Source: Pseudomonadota bacterium
GTDB lineage: Bacteria > Pseudomonadota > Alphaproteobacteria > Rhodobacterales > Rhodobacteraceae
Reading direction: 5' to 3'
Assembly: GCA_021813365.1 (NCBI GenBank)
Contig: JAKALB010000010.1
Coordinates: 1-40,686, forward strand
Length of the DNA: 40,686 nt
Positions 16,773 through 24,900 of the stretch are shown piece after piece; position 1 is the first letter of the stretch, and each line of letters begins with the position of its first letter. Below the pieces are notes generated by a model, which made no database searches, was not told where the DNA came from, and saw only the letters and a list, made by a program, of their open reading frames with translations. Both the position numbers and the translations under genes were made by a program.

Positions 16773-16899
16773 GGGGGGTTTCACACCCCCCAGACCCCCG
16801 GTGGGATATTTGCGGCAAGATGAAAGCCGCGATCCGTCCTGCCTTTCATCTTGCCACAAATATCCCGGGGGGAGGCGAAGCCGGGGGGCAGAGCCCCCC
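16773..16899. repeat. Composite palindromic intergenic repeat, full copy 2
   Basis: Layout left to right: hairpin GGGGGGTTTCACACCCCCC (16773-16791), CCCCGGTGGGATATTT leading into the arm ending GCGGCAAGATGAAAG (16806-16826), a 16-bp loop, the inverted arm (16843-16863, 20/21 pairing), GGCGAAGCC (16874-16882), hairpin GGGGGGCAGAGCCCCCC (16883-16899). It is the same element as 5957-6084 in opposite orientation. It lies between ycaQ (upstream of its start) and the 3' end of rlmN, both minus, and would terminate rlmN transcription. The rest of 16668-16955 contains nothing else recognised. Confidence 0.85.
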
Positions 16900-16955
16900 T
16901 CACCTGCTGGAGGTGCGTCGCAGGCGGCCGCCGGAGTCTGCCAGATCGGAGAAGG

Positions 16956-18146
16956 TCAGAGGCCGGCTTCGGCGGCGATGTCCCTGGCGGATTTGCGGGC
17001 ACGTTCGGTGGCGGATTTCAACTGGCCGCAGGCGGCCATGATGTCCTCGCCGCGCGGGGTGCGGATCGGCGAGGCATAGCCGGCCTTGTGCACGATATCG
17101 GCGAAGCTTTCGATGCGTTCCCAATCCGATCGTTCGTAGGGCGAGCCGGGCCATTCGTTGAACGGGATCAGGTTGATCTTGGCCGGGATGCCGGCGATCA
17201 GCCTGACCAGGCGTCTGGCATCCGCATCCGTATCGTTCACGCCTTTCAGCATCACATATTCGAAGGTGATCCTCTCCGAATTGGAGGCCTTGGGGTAATC
17301 GCGCAGCGCATCCAGCAGGGTCTTGATGTTCCAGCGCTTGTTGATCGGCACCAGGCGGTCGCGGATGTCGTCGGTCGTGGCGTGAAAGCTGATGGCCAGC
17401 TGGCAGCCGATCTCTGCCGCGGCGCGGGCGATTTCCGGCACGACACCCGAGGTCGACAGGGTGATGCGGCGGCGCGAGAGCGAGATGCCTTCGTGATCCA
17501 TCACGATCTGCATCGCGTCCCGGACGTTTTCGAAGTTGTACAGGGGCTCGCCCATGCCCATCAGCACGACGTTCGACACGAGGCGGGTCTCATCCTTGGG
17601 CTGGCCCATTTCAGGCCATTCACCCAGATCGTCGCGCGCGACCAGCACCTGGCCCACGATTTCGCCCGCGGTCAGGTTGCGGACCAGTTTCTGGGTGCCG
17701 GTGTGGCAGAAGGAACAGGTCAGGGTGCAGCCGACCTGGGAGGAGATGCAAAGCGTGCCGCGGTTTTCTTCCGGAATGTAGACGGTTTCGACCTCGTGTC
17801 CGCCGGCCACGCGCAACAGGTATTTGCGGGTGCCGTCGGCGGAAACCTGCCGGGTCACGACCTGGGGCAGGTCGATGCTGAAATGCGTCTTCAGAAGCGC
17901 GCGGTAGTCCTTGGCCAGATTGGTCATCGCGTCGAAGTCGCGCACGCCCCAATGGTAGATCCATTGCCAGATCTGTCCCAGCCGCATGCGCGATTGCCTG
18001 ACCGGGGTGCCGGCCTGGACCAGCGCCTCTTGCATCTGGGCGCGGGTCATGCCGATCAGATTGCGCCGGCCGCCTTCGGCCAGCTTACGCGGCAGGGTCA
18101 GCACGTCTTGCGTGATGGGGGTGGTGGGCAGATCGGGGTTGGTCAT
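16956..18146 (-). CDS. rlmN: Dual-specificity 23S rRNA (A2503-C2)/tRNA (A37-C2) methyltransferase
   Basis: Radical-SAM enzyme that makes 2-methyladenosine at 23S rRNA A2503 and tRNA A37. 396 residues from [10 protein letters not shown]. The [4Fe-4S] motif is [11 protein letters not shown] (Cys about 140, 144, 147); the N-terminal helical domain carries [32 protein letters not shown] and [11 protein letters not shown] are typical; the C-terminal methyl-carrying Cys is in [11 protein letters not shown] (about 373). The ATG at 18146 is preceded by a 10-bp tandem duplication and lacks a good ribosome-binding site; ATG 18194 (16 residues longer) is possible. It lies 101 bp downstream of the IalB-like gene. 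Confidence 0.95.
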   Translation of the reverse strand: MTNPDLPTTPITQDVLTLPRKLAEGGRRNLIGMTRAQMQEALVQAGTPVRQSRMRLGQIWQWIYHWGVRDFDAMTNLAKDYRALLKTHFSIDLPQVVTRQVSADGTRKYLLRVAGGHEVETVYIPEENRGTLCISSQVGCTLTCSFCHTGTQKLVRNLTAGEIVGQVLVARDDLGEWPEMGQPKDETRLVSNVVLMGMGEPLYNFENVRDAMQIVMDHEGISLSRRRITLSTSGVVPEIARAAAEIGCQLAISFHATTDDIRDRLVPINKRWNIKTLLDALRDYPKASNSERITFEYVMLKGVNDTDADARRLVRLIAGIPAKINLIPFNEWPGSPYERSDWERIESFADIVHKAGYASPIRTPRGEDIMAACGQLKSATERARKSARDIAAEAGL

Positions 18147-18147
18147 G

Positions 18148-18167
18148 GCCAGTCTTTGCCAGTCTTT
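18148..18167. repeat. 10-bp tandem duplication at the rlmN start
   Basis: GCCAGTCTTT is repeated exactly head to tail, one base upstream (in gene sense) of the chosen rlmN ATG. On the minus strand it reads AAAGACTGGC twice. It may be a slippage product and makes the true start of rlmN uncertain. Confidence 0.7.
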
Positions 18168-18247
18168 CGCGCGCAAGCCCTGCATATAGGGCAAAGACGG
18201 TCCGGTGAAAACCGGCCCCGATGCGGAAACCCTGCCGCGTGTCGGGT

Positions 18248-18793
18248 TTACTTGCAGCGGCTGGCGGCCTCGTCCATCGCGGCGGTGAAGCCCTTCAGGC
18301 TGAAGGTGTCGACCGTCTGCGTGCCCTTGGCGGAATGCGCCGTCAGCTTGGCTTCGGAGCCTGCCCGCAACGCGGCCATCAGCCTGGCGTCATCTTCGGG
18401 GCCCGAGGTCCAGGCCCATTCATCCTGGGGGAACATTTCGAACTTCTGACCGCCGACATCGACATCGACCTTGCTGCCCTTGGCGAAGGGGTAGCCGCCC
18501 GTGAAGGAAATCTCGCCGCCCGTCTGGCCGGGGCGGAAGGTGATGAACAGCAGGATGTCGGAGCGCTTGACCGAGACGGGTTGGCCATCGCGGGTATTCA
18601 CCGATTCTTTCGGAGAGGAGACGCCCCAGCATTCCCTGGGGTTGTCTTCGGCAAAGACGCTCCAGTCCGTCTTGGTGGCAACGCGGTTGGTGGATTCCTG
18701 TGCGAAGGCGGGGGCGAAGGCCGGTGTGAGGGCCGGCAGGATCGCCAGCGAGAGGGCCGCCGCCGCAGCGATGCGCGTCAGAAGGTTTGTCAT
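18248..18793 (-). CDS. Invasion-associated locus B (IalB) family protein
   Basis: 181-residue exported protein. A signal peptide of about 31 residues ([20 protein letters not shown], ending near AFAPAFAQ) precedes a domain with [20 protein letters not shown], the W-x-V-x-(14)-C pattern of the family, and a second Cys next to the C-terminus (SRCK) that probably forms a disulfide. Members are periplasmic or surface proteins named after Bartonella IalB but are widespread in non-pathogenic Rhodobacterales, so no virulence role is implied. The start is divergent from the asparaginase gene across a 188-bp gap that must hold both promoters; no clear hexamers were identified there. Confidence 0.88.
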   Translation of the reverse strand: MTNLLTRIAAAAALSLAILPALTPAFAPAFAQESTNRVATKTDWSVFAEDNPRECWGVSSPKESVNTRDGQPVSVKRSDILLFITFRPGQTGGEISFTGGYPFAKGSKVDVDVGGQKFEMFPQDEWAWTSGPEDDARLMAALRAGSEAKLTAHSAKGTQTVDTFSLKGFTAAMDEAASRCK

Positions 18794-18981
18794 GGTCCTC
18801 GGGCCTCCAGCCTAGCCTCTGCCCGCGCCTGGCCCGCTTGTCGCGGTTTTCCGGGGTGGCGCGGCGCCGTTCTGTTCGATAGGACATGCATAACCGAAAA
18901 GCGGCGGGGCGGGAAAGCCCCCGGAAAGCCCGGGGGGCGGAATCCTGGGCGGAAAATGGCCAAGCTGCGGGAGTGTGGTCC

Positions 18982-20007
18982 GTGCGAAACGATCAAGATG
19001 CCGTCAACCGGGGCGCCGTGCCGATGGTCGAGGTCTGGCGTGGCGGCATTCTGGAAAGCACCCACATGGGTCATGCGGTGATCTGTGACGATCGGGGCGA
19101 GGTGATCGAGGCCTGGGGCAATCCGCGCGCGGTGATCTTTCCGCGGTCGAGTTGCAAGATGATCCAGGCCTTGCCGCTGGTCGAAAGCGGTGCGGCGGAT
19201 GACGCGGGTCTGACCGACCGGCAGCTGGCGCTGGCCTGCGCCAGCCACAACGGCGCGGCGCTGCACACCCACATGGTCGAGGACTGGCTTCGCAATCTGG
19301 ACATGGGCGAGGCCGATCTGCGCTGCGGATCGCATGAGCCCTATGACCGGGAAGAGCGCGACCGGCTGATCCGGTCAGACGAGGCGCCCTGCCAGCTGCA
19401 CAACAATTGCAGCGGCAAGCATGCCGGGTTCCTGACGATGAACCGGCATCTGAGGGGCCATTCGGAATATGTCGAGGCCGACCATCCGGTGCAGCAGGCG
19501 GTGAGGGCGGCGTTCGAGGAGGTGACGGGCGAGGCAAGCCCGGGCTTTGGCATCGACGGCTGTTCGGCGCCCAACTTTGCGACCTCGGTCGCGGGGCTGG
19601 CCCATGCGATGGGGCTGTTTTCCGGCGCGTCCGAATATGGCGGCTGGCGGGGCCGGGCCATGCATCGGCTGACCCATGCGATGGCGGCCCATCCCGAACT
19701 GGTGGCCGGCGAAGGGCGATCCTGCACCGCCCTGATGCGCGCCATGCAGCACAGGGTGGCGGTCAAGACCGGGGCCGAGGCGGTGTTCGTGGCGATCCTG
19801 CCGGACCAGCGGCGCGGCATCGCGCTGAAGATCGTGGATGGCGGCACCCGCGCCTCGGAGGCGGCGATCACGGCGCTGCTGGTGCGGGTCGGCGCGCTGG
19901 CGGCCGGGCATCCGGTGGTGGCGCGCTATCTGGGAGCGGTGCAGAAGAACTGGCGCGGTTTCGAAACCGGCGTGGTGGCGGCGGCGCCAGGCTTTCCCGA
20001 GGCTTGA
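18982..20007 (+). CDS. L-asparaginase, type II of rhizobial (ReAV) kind
   Basis: Hydrolyses L-asparagine to aspartate and ammonia; this family is unrelated to the E. coli-type enzymes. 341 residues from GTG 18982, chosen because CGGGAG lies eight bases upstream and conservation starts at MVEVWRGGILESTHMGHAV. Family residues are all visible: FPRSSCKMIQALPL (Ser/Lys pair, about 55-58), NNCSGKHAGFL (Cys about 143 and Lys about 146) and IDGCSAPNF (Cys about 194); in the rhizobial enzyme the corresponding Cys, Lys and Cys hold zinc. No signal peptide, so cytoplasmic. The next gene (DUF2794) begins 30 bp downstream. Confidence 0.88.
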   Translation: MRNDQDAVNRGAVPMVEVWRGGILESTHMGHAVICDDRGEVIEAWGNPRAVIFPRSSCKMIQALPLVESGAADDAGLTDRQLALACASHNGAALHTHMVEDWLRNLDMGEADLRCGSHEPYDREERDRLIRSDEAPCQLHNNCSGKHAGFLTMNRHLRGHSEYVEADHPVQQAVRAAFEEVTGEASPGFGIDGCSAPNFATSVAGLAHAMGLFSGASEYGGWRGRAMHRLTHAMAAHPELVAGEGRSCTALMRAMQHRVAVKTGAEAVFVAILPDQRRGIALKIVDGGTRASEAAITALLVRVGALAAGHPVVARYLGAVQKNWRGFETGVVAAAPGFPEA

Positions 20008-20037
20008 TTTGTGGACGGGCGGGCGTAACTTGGGCCG

Positions 20038-20505
20038 ATGACGGTCCATCCTCTGACGCCCCTGGATCAAGCGCCGCGCCTGCCCGAGCAGGTGTTTTTC
20101 GACCGTCGCGAACTGGGGGCGATCCTGGCGGTCTATGGCCGGATGGTGGCTGCGGGCGAGATGCGGGACTACGGCATTCGCGGCGAGGCGGATGTGGCCA
20201 TGTTCTCGATCTTCCGGCGGACAGCGGAATACCCGGCGTATCGCGTGGAAAAGCGGCCAAGGCTGCGGAACCGCCAGGGCATGTACGCGCTGATCGGGCA
20301 GGCCGGCCAGGTGCTGCGGCGCGGTCATGACCTGACGGCGGTGCTGCGCTTTCTGGAGCAGAAGTCGATCCGGGCCGTGGACTGGGCCCCGGCTGCGGGC
20401 GGCGGCGGCGGCAGGGCGCAGCCGGCCGGACAGGGCCAGGGAGCGTCCCAGGCTGCGGCGCATGGCGCGGCCCCCTCCGGTTCTGGGCGAAGACCGGGTC
20501 CATGA
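20038..20505 (+). CDS. DUF2794 family protein
   Basis: 155-residue soluble protein of an alphaproteobacterial family without known function. The conserved part (about 15-115) contains FFDRRELGAILAVYGRMVAA, GEMRDYGIRGEADVAMFSIF, RRTAEYPAYRVEKRPRLRN and RRGHDLTAVLRFLEQK. The last 40 residues are a Gly/Ala/Gln/Pro-rich tail with no conservation, probably disordered. It is transcribed in the same direction as the asparaginase gene 30 bp upstream. A 243-bp gap with repeated half-sites separates it from the saccharopine genes. Confidence 0.85.
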   Translation: MTVHPLTPLDQAPRLPEQVFFDRRELGAILAVYGRMVAAGEMRDYGIRGEADVAMFSIFRRTAEYPAYRVEKRPRLRNRQGMYALIGQAGQVLRRGHDLTAVLRFLEQKSIRAVDWAPAAGGGGGRAQPAGQGQGASQAAAHGAAPSGSGRRPGP

Positions 20506-20607
20506 TGCCTTGACCGGACGGGCGGCCTGGCGCGGCATGGCTGGCGGGCCGGTGCGGCTGTCGCGCCGGCCCTGCCGACGGGGCCGAAAGAAATCGGCAA
20601 GAGTTTC

Positions 20608-20664
20608 CGGAAGCTTCCGCAGTCGGATTGGACGGCGGGCGCGTCGGATTGCGGCTTCAATCCG
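20608..20664. promoter_or_regulatory. Candidate operator cluster upstream of the saccharopine genes
   Basis: A perfect 12-bp palindrome CGGAAGCTTCCG (20608-20619) is followed by GTCGGATTG at 20622-20630 and again at 20643-20651 (21 bp apart, two helical turns), and by the inverted half-site CAATCCG (20658-20664). The cluster ends 84 bp before the ATG of the L-lysine-forming saccharopine dehydrogenase gene. The arrangement looks like a regulator binding region, but the regulator is unknown. Confidence 0.4.
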
Positions 20665-20748
20665 GATCGAAGCTTGGGTAAATGTGATCAAAAGCCGGAT
20701 GGCCTGCCTGGCGGCTGGCCGCAGACGGGTCGGACACGGGAGAGCATC

Positions 20749-21798
20749 ATGACACATCTTTGGGTGCGCGCCGAGCAGCGCCCGCATGAGGAACGTGTCG
20801 GCCTGACGCCCGAGGGCGCGGCGGCGCTGCTGAAGGCGGGGATCAGGGTCTCGGTCGAGGAAAGCCATGTGCGGGCGATTCCGATCGATGGCTATCGCGC
20901 GGCGGGATGCGAGATCGTGGCCGAGAACCTGTGGCCGCAGGCGCCGAAGGACGCGATCATCTTCGGGCTGAAGGAACTGCCCGAGGATGGCACGCCTCTG
21001 GTGCATCGCCACATCATGTTTGGCCATGCCTTCAAGGGGCAGCCGGCGGGGCGGGTGCTGCTGAAACGTTTCAAGGCCGGGGGCGGGACGCTGTACGACC
21101 TGGAATATCTGGTCGACGAGCGGGGGCGCCGGGTGGCGGCCTTTGGCTATTGGGCCGGGTTTGCGGGCGCGGCGCTGAGCCTGAAATGCTGGGCGGCGCA
21201 GCAACGCGGCGGCATCTGCGGGCCGGTCTCGGTCTATGCCGGGCGCGCGGCGCTGCTGGCCGAACTGGAGCGGGATCTGGCCGGGCTGGGCCGGCCCACG
21301 GCCATCATCATCGGCGCGCTGGGCCGGGTCGGCACCGGGGCGGCGGATTGCCTGGGCGCGCTGGGCGTGACGCCGACGAAATGGGACATGGCCGAAACCG
21401 CCAGCGGCGGACCGTTCCCGGAAGTGCTGCAGCACGACATCTTCCTGAATTGCATCCTGGCGCGGCCGGGCTGCCCGGTCTTCGTGCCGGCCAGCGCCCG
21501 GACCAATCCGCGCAAGCTGACGGTGATCGGCGATATCGCCTGCGACCCGACATCGGATTTCTCGCCGATCAAGGTCTATTCCCAGGCGACCGACTGGGAC
21601 GCGCCGGCCCTGCGCGTGGCGGAAAACCCGCCGCTGGATGTGACGGCGATCGACAACCTGCCCTCGCTGATGCCGGTGGAATCCTCGCAGGATTACGCGG
21701 CGCAGCTTCTGCCCGCGCTCTTGAGCCTGAACGACCTTGGTTCGGGCGTCTGGGGCCGGGCGAGGGCGGAATTCGACCGCCATATCGCGACGGTCTGA
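20749..21798 (+). CDS. Saccharopine dehydrogenase (L-lysine-forming type), LYS1-like
   Basis: 349-residue NAD(P)-dependent oxidoreductase of the alanine dehydrogenase/LYS1 fold that interconverts saccharopine with L-lysine plus 2-oxoglutarate; in a diaminopimelate-pathway organism it most likely condenses lysine with 2-oxoglutarate for catabolism. Visible: HLWVRAEQRPHEERVGLTPE (substrate-binding Arg/Lys region), GLKELPEDGTPLVHRHIMFG (catalytic Lys/His region of the family), AIIIGALGRVGTGAADCLGA (nucleotide-binding glycine loop) and VIGDIACDPTSDFSPI. The start at 20749 has GGGAGA just upstream. It is followed 26 bp later by the L-glutamate-forming partner, with which it forms an operon. Confidence 0.9.
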   Translation: MTHLWVRAEQRPHEERVGLTPEGAAALLKAGIRVSVEESHVRAIPIDGYRAAGCEIVAENLWPQAPKDAIIFGLKELPEDGTPLVHRHIMFGHAFKGQPAGRVLLKRFKAGGGTLYDLEYLVDERGRRVAAFGYWAGFAGAALSLKCWAAQQRGGICGPVSVYAGRAALLAELERDLAGLGRPTAIIIGALGRVGTGAADCLGALGVTPTKWDMAETASGGPFPEVLQHDIFLNCILARPGCPVFVPASARTNPRKLTVIGDIACDPTSDFSPIKVYSQATDWDAPALRVAENPPLDVTAIDNLPSLMPVESSQDYAAQLLPALLSLNDLGSGVWGRARAEFDRHIATV

Positions 21799-21824
21799 CG
21801 GCCAGAAATTCACGGGAGGATGAC

Positions 21825-22967
21825 ATGACGATCCATTGGTGCGGCACCGGGCTTTCCTCACCCCCCGGGCTTCGGCGGTTGATCCAGGGTGGCCACAGGG
21901 TGGTGGTCTGGAACCGGACGGTGGAAAAGGCGCGCGAGGTGGTGGGCGATCTGACCCAGGATATCCGCGCCTATGATCTGGCGGCGCTGACCGCGGCGTT
22001 GCAGCCGGGCGATGTGGCGGTTTCCATGCTGACGGCGGATCACCATGTGGGGATCGCCAGGGCCTGTCTGGATCGGAACGCGCATTTCGTCTCCTCGTCC
22101 TACATCGCGCCGGAAATGCGGGCGCTGGATGGCGAATTCCGTGCCAAGGGGTTGGTCAGCATCAACGAATGCGGCCTGGATCCGGGGATCGACCATCTGA
22201 TGGCGCATGACCTGGTGGCGCGATACCGCGCCTCGAAGGGCTATCACGCCGACAACGTGCTGAGCTTCCTCAGCTACTGCGGCGGGATCCCGAAGATTCC
22301 GAACGCATTTCGCTACAAGTTCAGCTGGGCGCCGGCGGGCGTGCTGAAGGCGCTGCGCTCGCCGTCGCGCAGTCTGAAGGATTTCAGCGAACTGCGCGTG
22401 CAGCGGCCCTGGGATGCGATCACCGCCTACGAGGCGCCGCTGCCCATCCCGGAGACATTCGAAGTCTATCCCAACCGTGACAGCCTTCCCTTCATGGAGG
22501 AATACCGCTTTGACAAGGCCTGGAAGGTGCGCGATTTCGTGCGCGGCACGATCCGGCTGAACGGCTGGGCCGAGGCCTGGGCGCCGATCTTTCGCGCCAT
22601 CGAGGGGATGACCGGGCCCGAGGGCGACAAGGCGATCAATGCCCTGGCGGCGGAATTGCTGAAGGAGAACTCCTACGCGCCGGGCGAGCCGGACCGCGTG
22701 GTGCTGTTCGTCGGCCTGAAGGCCGAGCGTGACGGCAAGATCACCTACCATGAAACCTGGGCGATGGATGCCTGGGGCGATGAACGCGGCTCGGCCATGG
22801 CGCGGCTGGTGTCGATGCCGGTCAGCTTTGCCGTGGATTCGCTGCTGAACCACGAGATTCCGGCCGGCGTGCACCCGGCACCGCATGACCCCGGTCTGGT
22901 CACGAAATGGCTGGGCCAGGTGCGGAGCCTGGCGCAATACATGGAGCGGATCGACCATCTGGCGTGA
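21825..22967 (+). CDS. Saccharopine dehydrogenase (L-glutamate-forming type), LYS9-like
   Basis: 380-residue Rossmann-fold dehydrogenase that splits saccharopine into glutamate and 2-aminoadipate-6-semialdehyde (or the reverse). Visible: IHWCGTGLSSPPGLRRLI and VVVWNRTVEKAREVV (nucleotide-binding beta-alpha-beta), SINECGLDPGIDHLMAHDLV (very typical of the family), and the C-terminal domain with FLSYCGGIPKI and RYKFSWAPAGVLKALRSPSR. ATG 21825 follows GGGAGG. Together with the upstream gene it gives a complete two-step saccharopine route. The stop is followed within 5 bp by a half copy of the palindromic repeat, likely the operon terminator. Confidence 0.92.
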   Translation: MTIHWCGTGLSSPPGLRRLIQGGHRVVVWNRTVEKAREVVGDLTQDIRAYDLAALTAALQPGDVAVSMLTADHHVGIARACLDRNAHFVSSSYIAPEMRALDGEFRAKGLVSINECGLDPGIDHLMAHDLVARYRASKGYHADNVLSFLSYCGGIPKIPNAFRYKFSWAPAGVLKALRSPSRSLKDFSELRVQRPWDAITAYEAPLPIPETFEVYPNRDSLPFMEEYRFDKAWKVRDFVRGTIRLNGWAEAWAPIFRAIEGMTGPEGDKAINALAAELLKENSYAPGEPDRVVLFVGLKAERDGKITYHETWAMDAWGDERGSAMARLVSMPVSFAVDSLLNHEIPAGVHPAPHDPGLVTKWLGQVRSLAQYMERIDHLA

Positions 22968-22971
22968 TCCA

Positions 22972-23023
22972 TTCATCTTGCATCAAATATCCCACAGGGG
23001 GTCCGGGGGGTGTGAAACCCCCC
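22972..23023 (+). repeat. Half copy of the composite palindromic repeat (terminator-like)
   Basis: TTCATCTTGCATCAAATAT (22972-22990), CCCACAGGGGGTCC, then hairpin GGGGGGTGTGAAACCCCCC (23005-23023). It matches the right half of copy 1 (6031-6084). Position directly after the saccharopine operon suggests transcription termination. Confidence 0.75.
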
Positions 23024-23145
23024 GGCTTCCGGCCCGGCGCGCAAGGCTTTGCCGGAGGCGCATCCGAAACGTGACGCCGGGGCGGTGGTCGGGCTAATCT
23101 GCCCGGCGACGACCCGGGAATCGGGCGTCAGGGAGCAGGGGCCTG

Positions 23146-24873
23146 ATGAGTGCGGAACCAACGGGCAAGGCCGCAGGGCCGGGCAGGCTCGGTGATCGGT
23201 GGGCGATGTGGCGGGGCCTGCGCGCGCGGAGCGCGGTGGGCTACATCCTGCCGCCGGAGCCGCGGACCATCGGGCTTTATGCGCGCGGCAAGATGCTGCT
23301 GGCGGGGCAGTTCTTTCACGGCGGCCGCCTGACCGAGCAGCCCCAGGCGGCGATCTGGGACGTGCACACCGACATGGCCGATTTCGTGGACCTGACGCAG
23401 GGCTTTGTCTGGCTGGACGACCTGGCGGCGGTGGGCGATGCCAGGGCGCGGAGCCTGGCGCGGGCCTGGACCGAGGACTGGATCGCGCGGTTCGGCGCCG
23501 GGCGCGGGCCGGGCTGGCGCCCCGAGCTGATCGGGCGGCGGTTGATTCGCTGGATCAGTCACGATCATTTCCTGACCGCCGGCCGCCCGGCGCCCGAGGT
23601 CGAGGCGTTCCGCCGCCACCTGACGGCGCAGGCGCGGCTGCTGGCGCGGCGCTGGCGCAAGGCGCGGCCCGGCTCGGCGCGGATCGAGGCGCTGACCGGC
23701 ATGGTCATCGCCGGGCTGGCGCTGATGGGGCTGGCCGATACGGTGGACCCGGCGCTGAGGGCCCTTTCGGCCGAGGCGGCCGCGGTCGTGGACGCCGAGG
23801 GTGGCATCGCCTCGCGCAATCCCGAGGAGCTTCTGGACCTTTTCACCCTGTTCACCTGGGCGGAAGAGGCACTTGCCGCCAATGACCGGCTGGCCCCGCC
23901 CGGCCTGCAAGGCGCGATCGAGCGCATGGCCCCGGTGCTGCGCGCCCTGCGCCATGCCGATGGCGGGCTGGCGCGGTTTCATGGCGGCGGGCGCGGCCAG
24001 GAAGGCCGGCTGGACCAGGCACTGGCGGCGGCGGGCGTGCGCGCCGTGGCGGGCCAGCACCTGGCCATGGGCTATGTGCGGTTGCAGGGCGGGCGCACCA
24101 CGCTGATCGTCGATGGCGCCAGCCCGCCCGACGGCCGCGCCGCCCATGCCTCGACCAATGCGTTCGAGCTGACCTCGGGGCGCAGGCCGCTGATCGTGTC
24201 CTGCGGGTCGGGCACGCCCTTTGGCGAGGAATGGCACCAGGCGGGGCGGGCCACGGCCAGCCATTCGACCCTGTGCATCGAGGGCTATTCCAGTTCCCGG
24301 TTCGGGCCCGCGGGCGGCGAGGAGAGCCTGACCGACAAGGCCAGGGTCACTGCCCTGCGGCTGACACCGGGAGAAAACGGCCTGGCGCTGCACATCGTGC
24401 ATGACGGCTGGTCGCGCACGCATGGCCTGTCGCATGTTCGCGACCTGAAGCTGACCAACGACGGCCGCCACCTGACCGGGATCGACCGGTTGTCGGCGAT
24501 TTCGACCGCCGAAAAGCGCCGCGTCGAACAGCTGATGGCCGAGGGGCGGGTGCAGGGGGTGGATTTCGCGCTGCGGTTTCACATCCATCCCGATGTGGAG
24601 CCGATGCTGGACATGGGCGGCACCGCGGTGTCGCTGGCCCTGCGCAGCGGCGAAATCTGGGTGTTCCGCCATGACGGTGTGGGACGGCTTTCGCTGGATG
24701 CCTCGATCTACCTCGAAAAGACGCGGATGCAGCCGCGTGCGACAAGACAGATCGTGCTTTCCTGGCGCGCCAGCGATTTCGAAACCTCGCTGGTCTGGAC
24801 CTTGGCGAAGGCACAGGATACTCCGCTGGCCATTCGCGATCTTGAGCGGGACGAGTTGGCCGTCACCGGGTGA
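23146..24873 (+). CDS. Heparinase II/III family protein
   Basis: 575-residue polysaccharide-lyase-like protein. The N-terminal two thirds form an alpha/alpha toroid (GKMLLAGQFFHGGRLTEQ, WISHDHFLTAGRPAPEVEAF) and the C-terminal part is the Hepar_II_III beta-sandwich (GRTTLIVDGASPPDGRAAHA, LTSGRRPLIVSCGSG, GRATASHSTLCIEGYSSSRF). No signal peptide is visible, which is unusual for a polymer lyase and suggests a cytoplasmic substrate or a non-classical role. Homologues sit in conserved positions in Rhodobacterales genomes. The substrate cannot be told. ATG 23146 follows AGGGAGCAGGGG. purH starts 27 bp downstream and is probably co-transcribed. Confidence 0.87.
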   Translation: MSAEPTGKAAGPGRLGDRWAMWRGLRARSAVGYILPPEPRTIGLYARGKMLLAGQFFHGGRLTEQPQAAIWDVHTDMADFVDLTQGFVWLDDLAAVGDARARSLARAWTEDWIARFGAGRGPGWRPELIGRRLIRWISHDHFLTAGRPAPEVEAFRRHLTAQARLLARRWRKARPGSARIEALTGMVIAGLALMGLADTVDPALRALSAEAAAVVDAEGGIASRNPEELLDLFTLFTWAEEALAANDRLAPPGLQGAIERMAPVLRALRHADGGLARFHGGGRGQEGRLDQALAAAGVRAVAGQHLAMGYVRLQGGRTTLIVDGASPPDGRAAHASTNAFELTSGRRPLIVSCGSGTPFGEEWHQAGRATASHSTLCIEGYSSSRFGPAGGEESLTDKARVTALRLTPGENGLALHIVHDGWSRTHGLSHVRDLKLTNDGRHLTGIDRLSAISTAEKRRVEQLMAEGRVQGVDFALRFHIHPDVEPMLDMGGTAVSLALRSGEIWVFRHDGVGRLSLDASIYLEKTRMQPRATRQIVLSWRASDFETSLVWTLAKAQDTPLAIRDLERDELAVTG

Positions 24874-24900
24874 TCGTGCGTCATGCGAAGGGGGCTGCCC

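Noticed and set aside
20907-21824. 686-codon frame running through both saccharopine genes
   Set aside because: Its first part is an out-of-frame shadow of the LYS1-like gene; the real LYS9-like gene starts at 21825.
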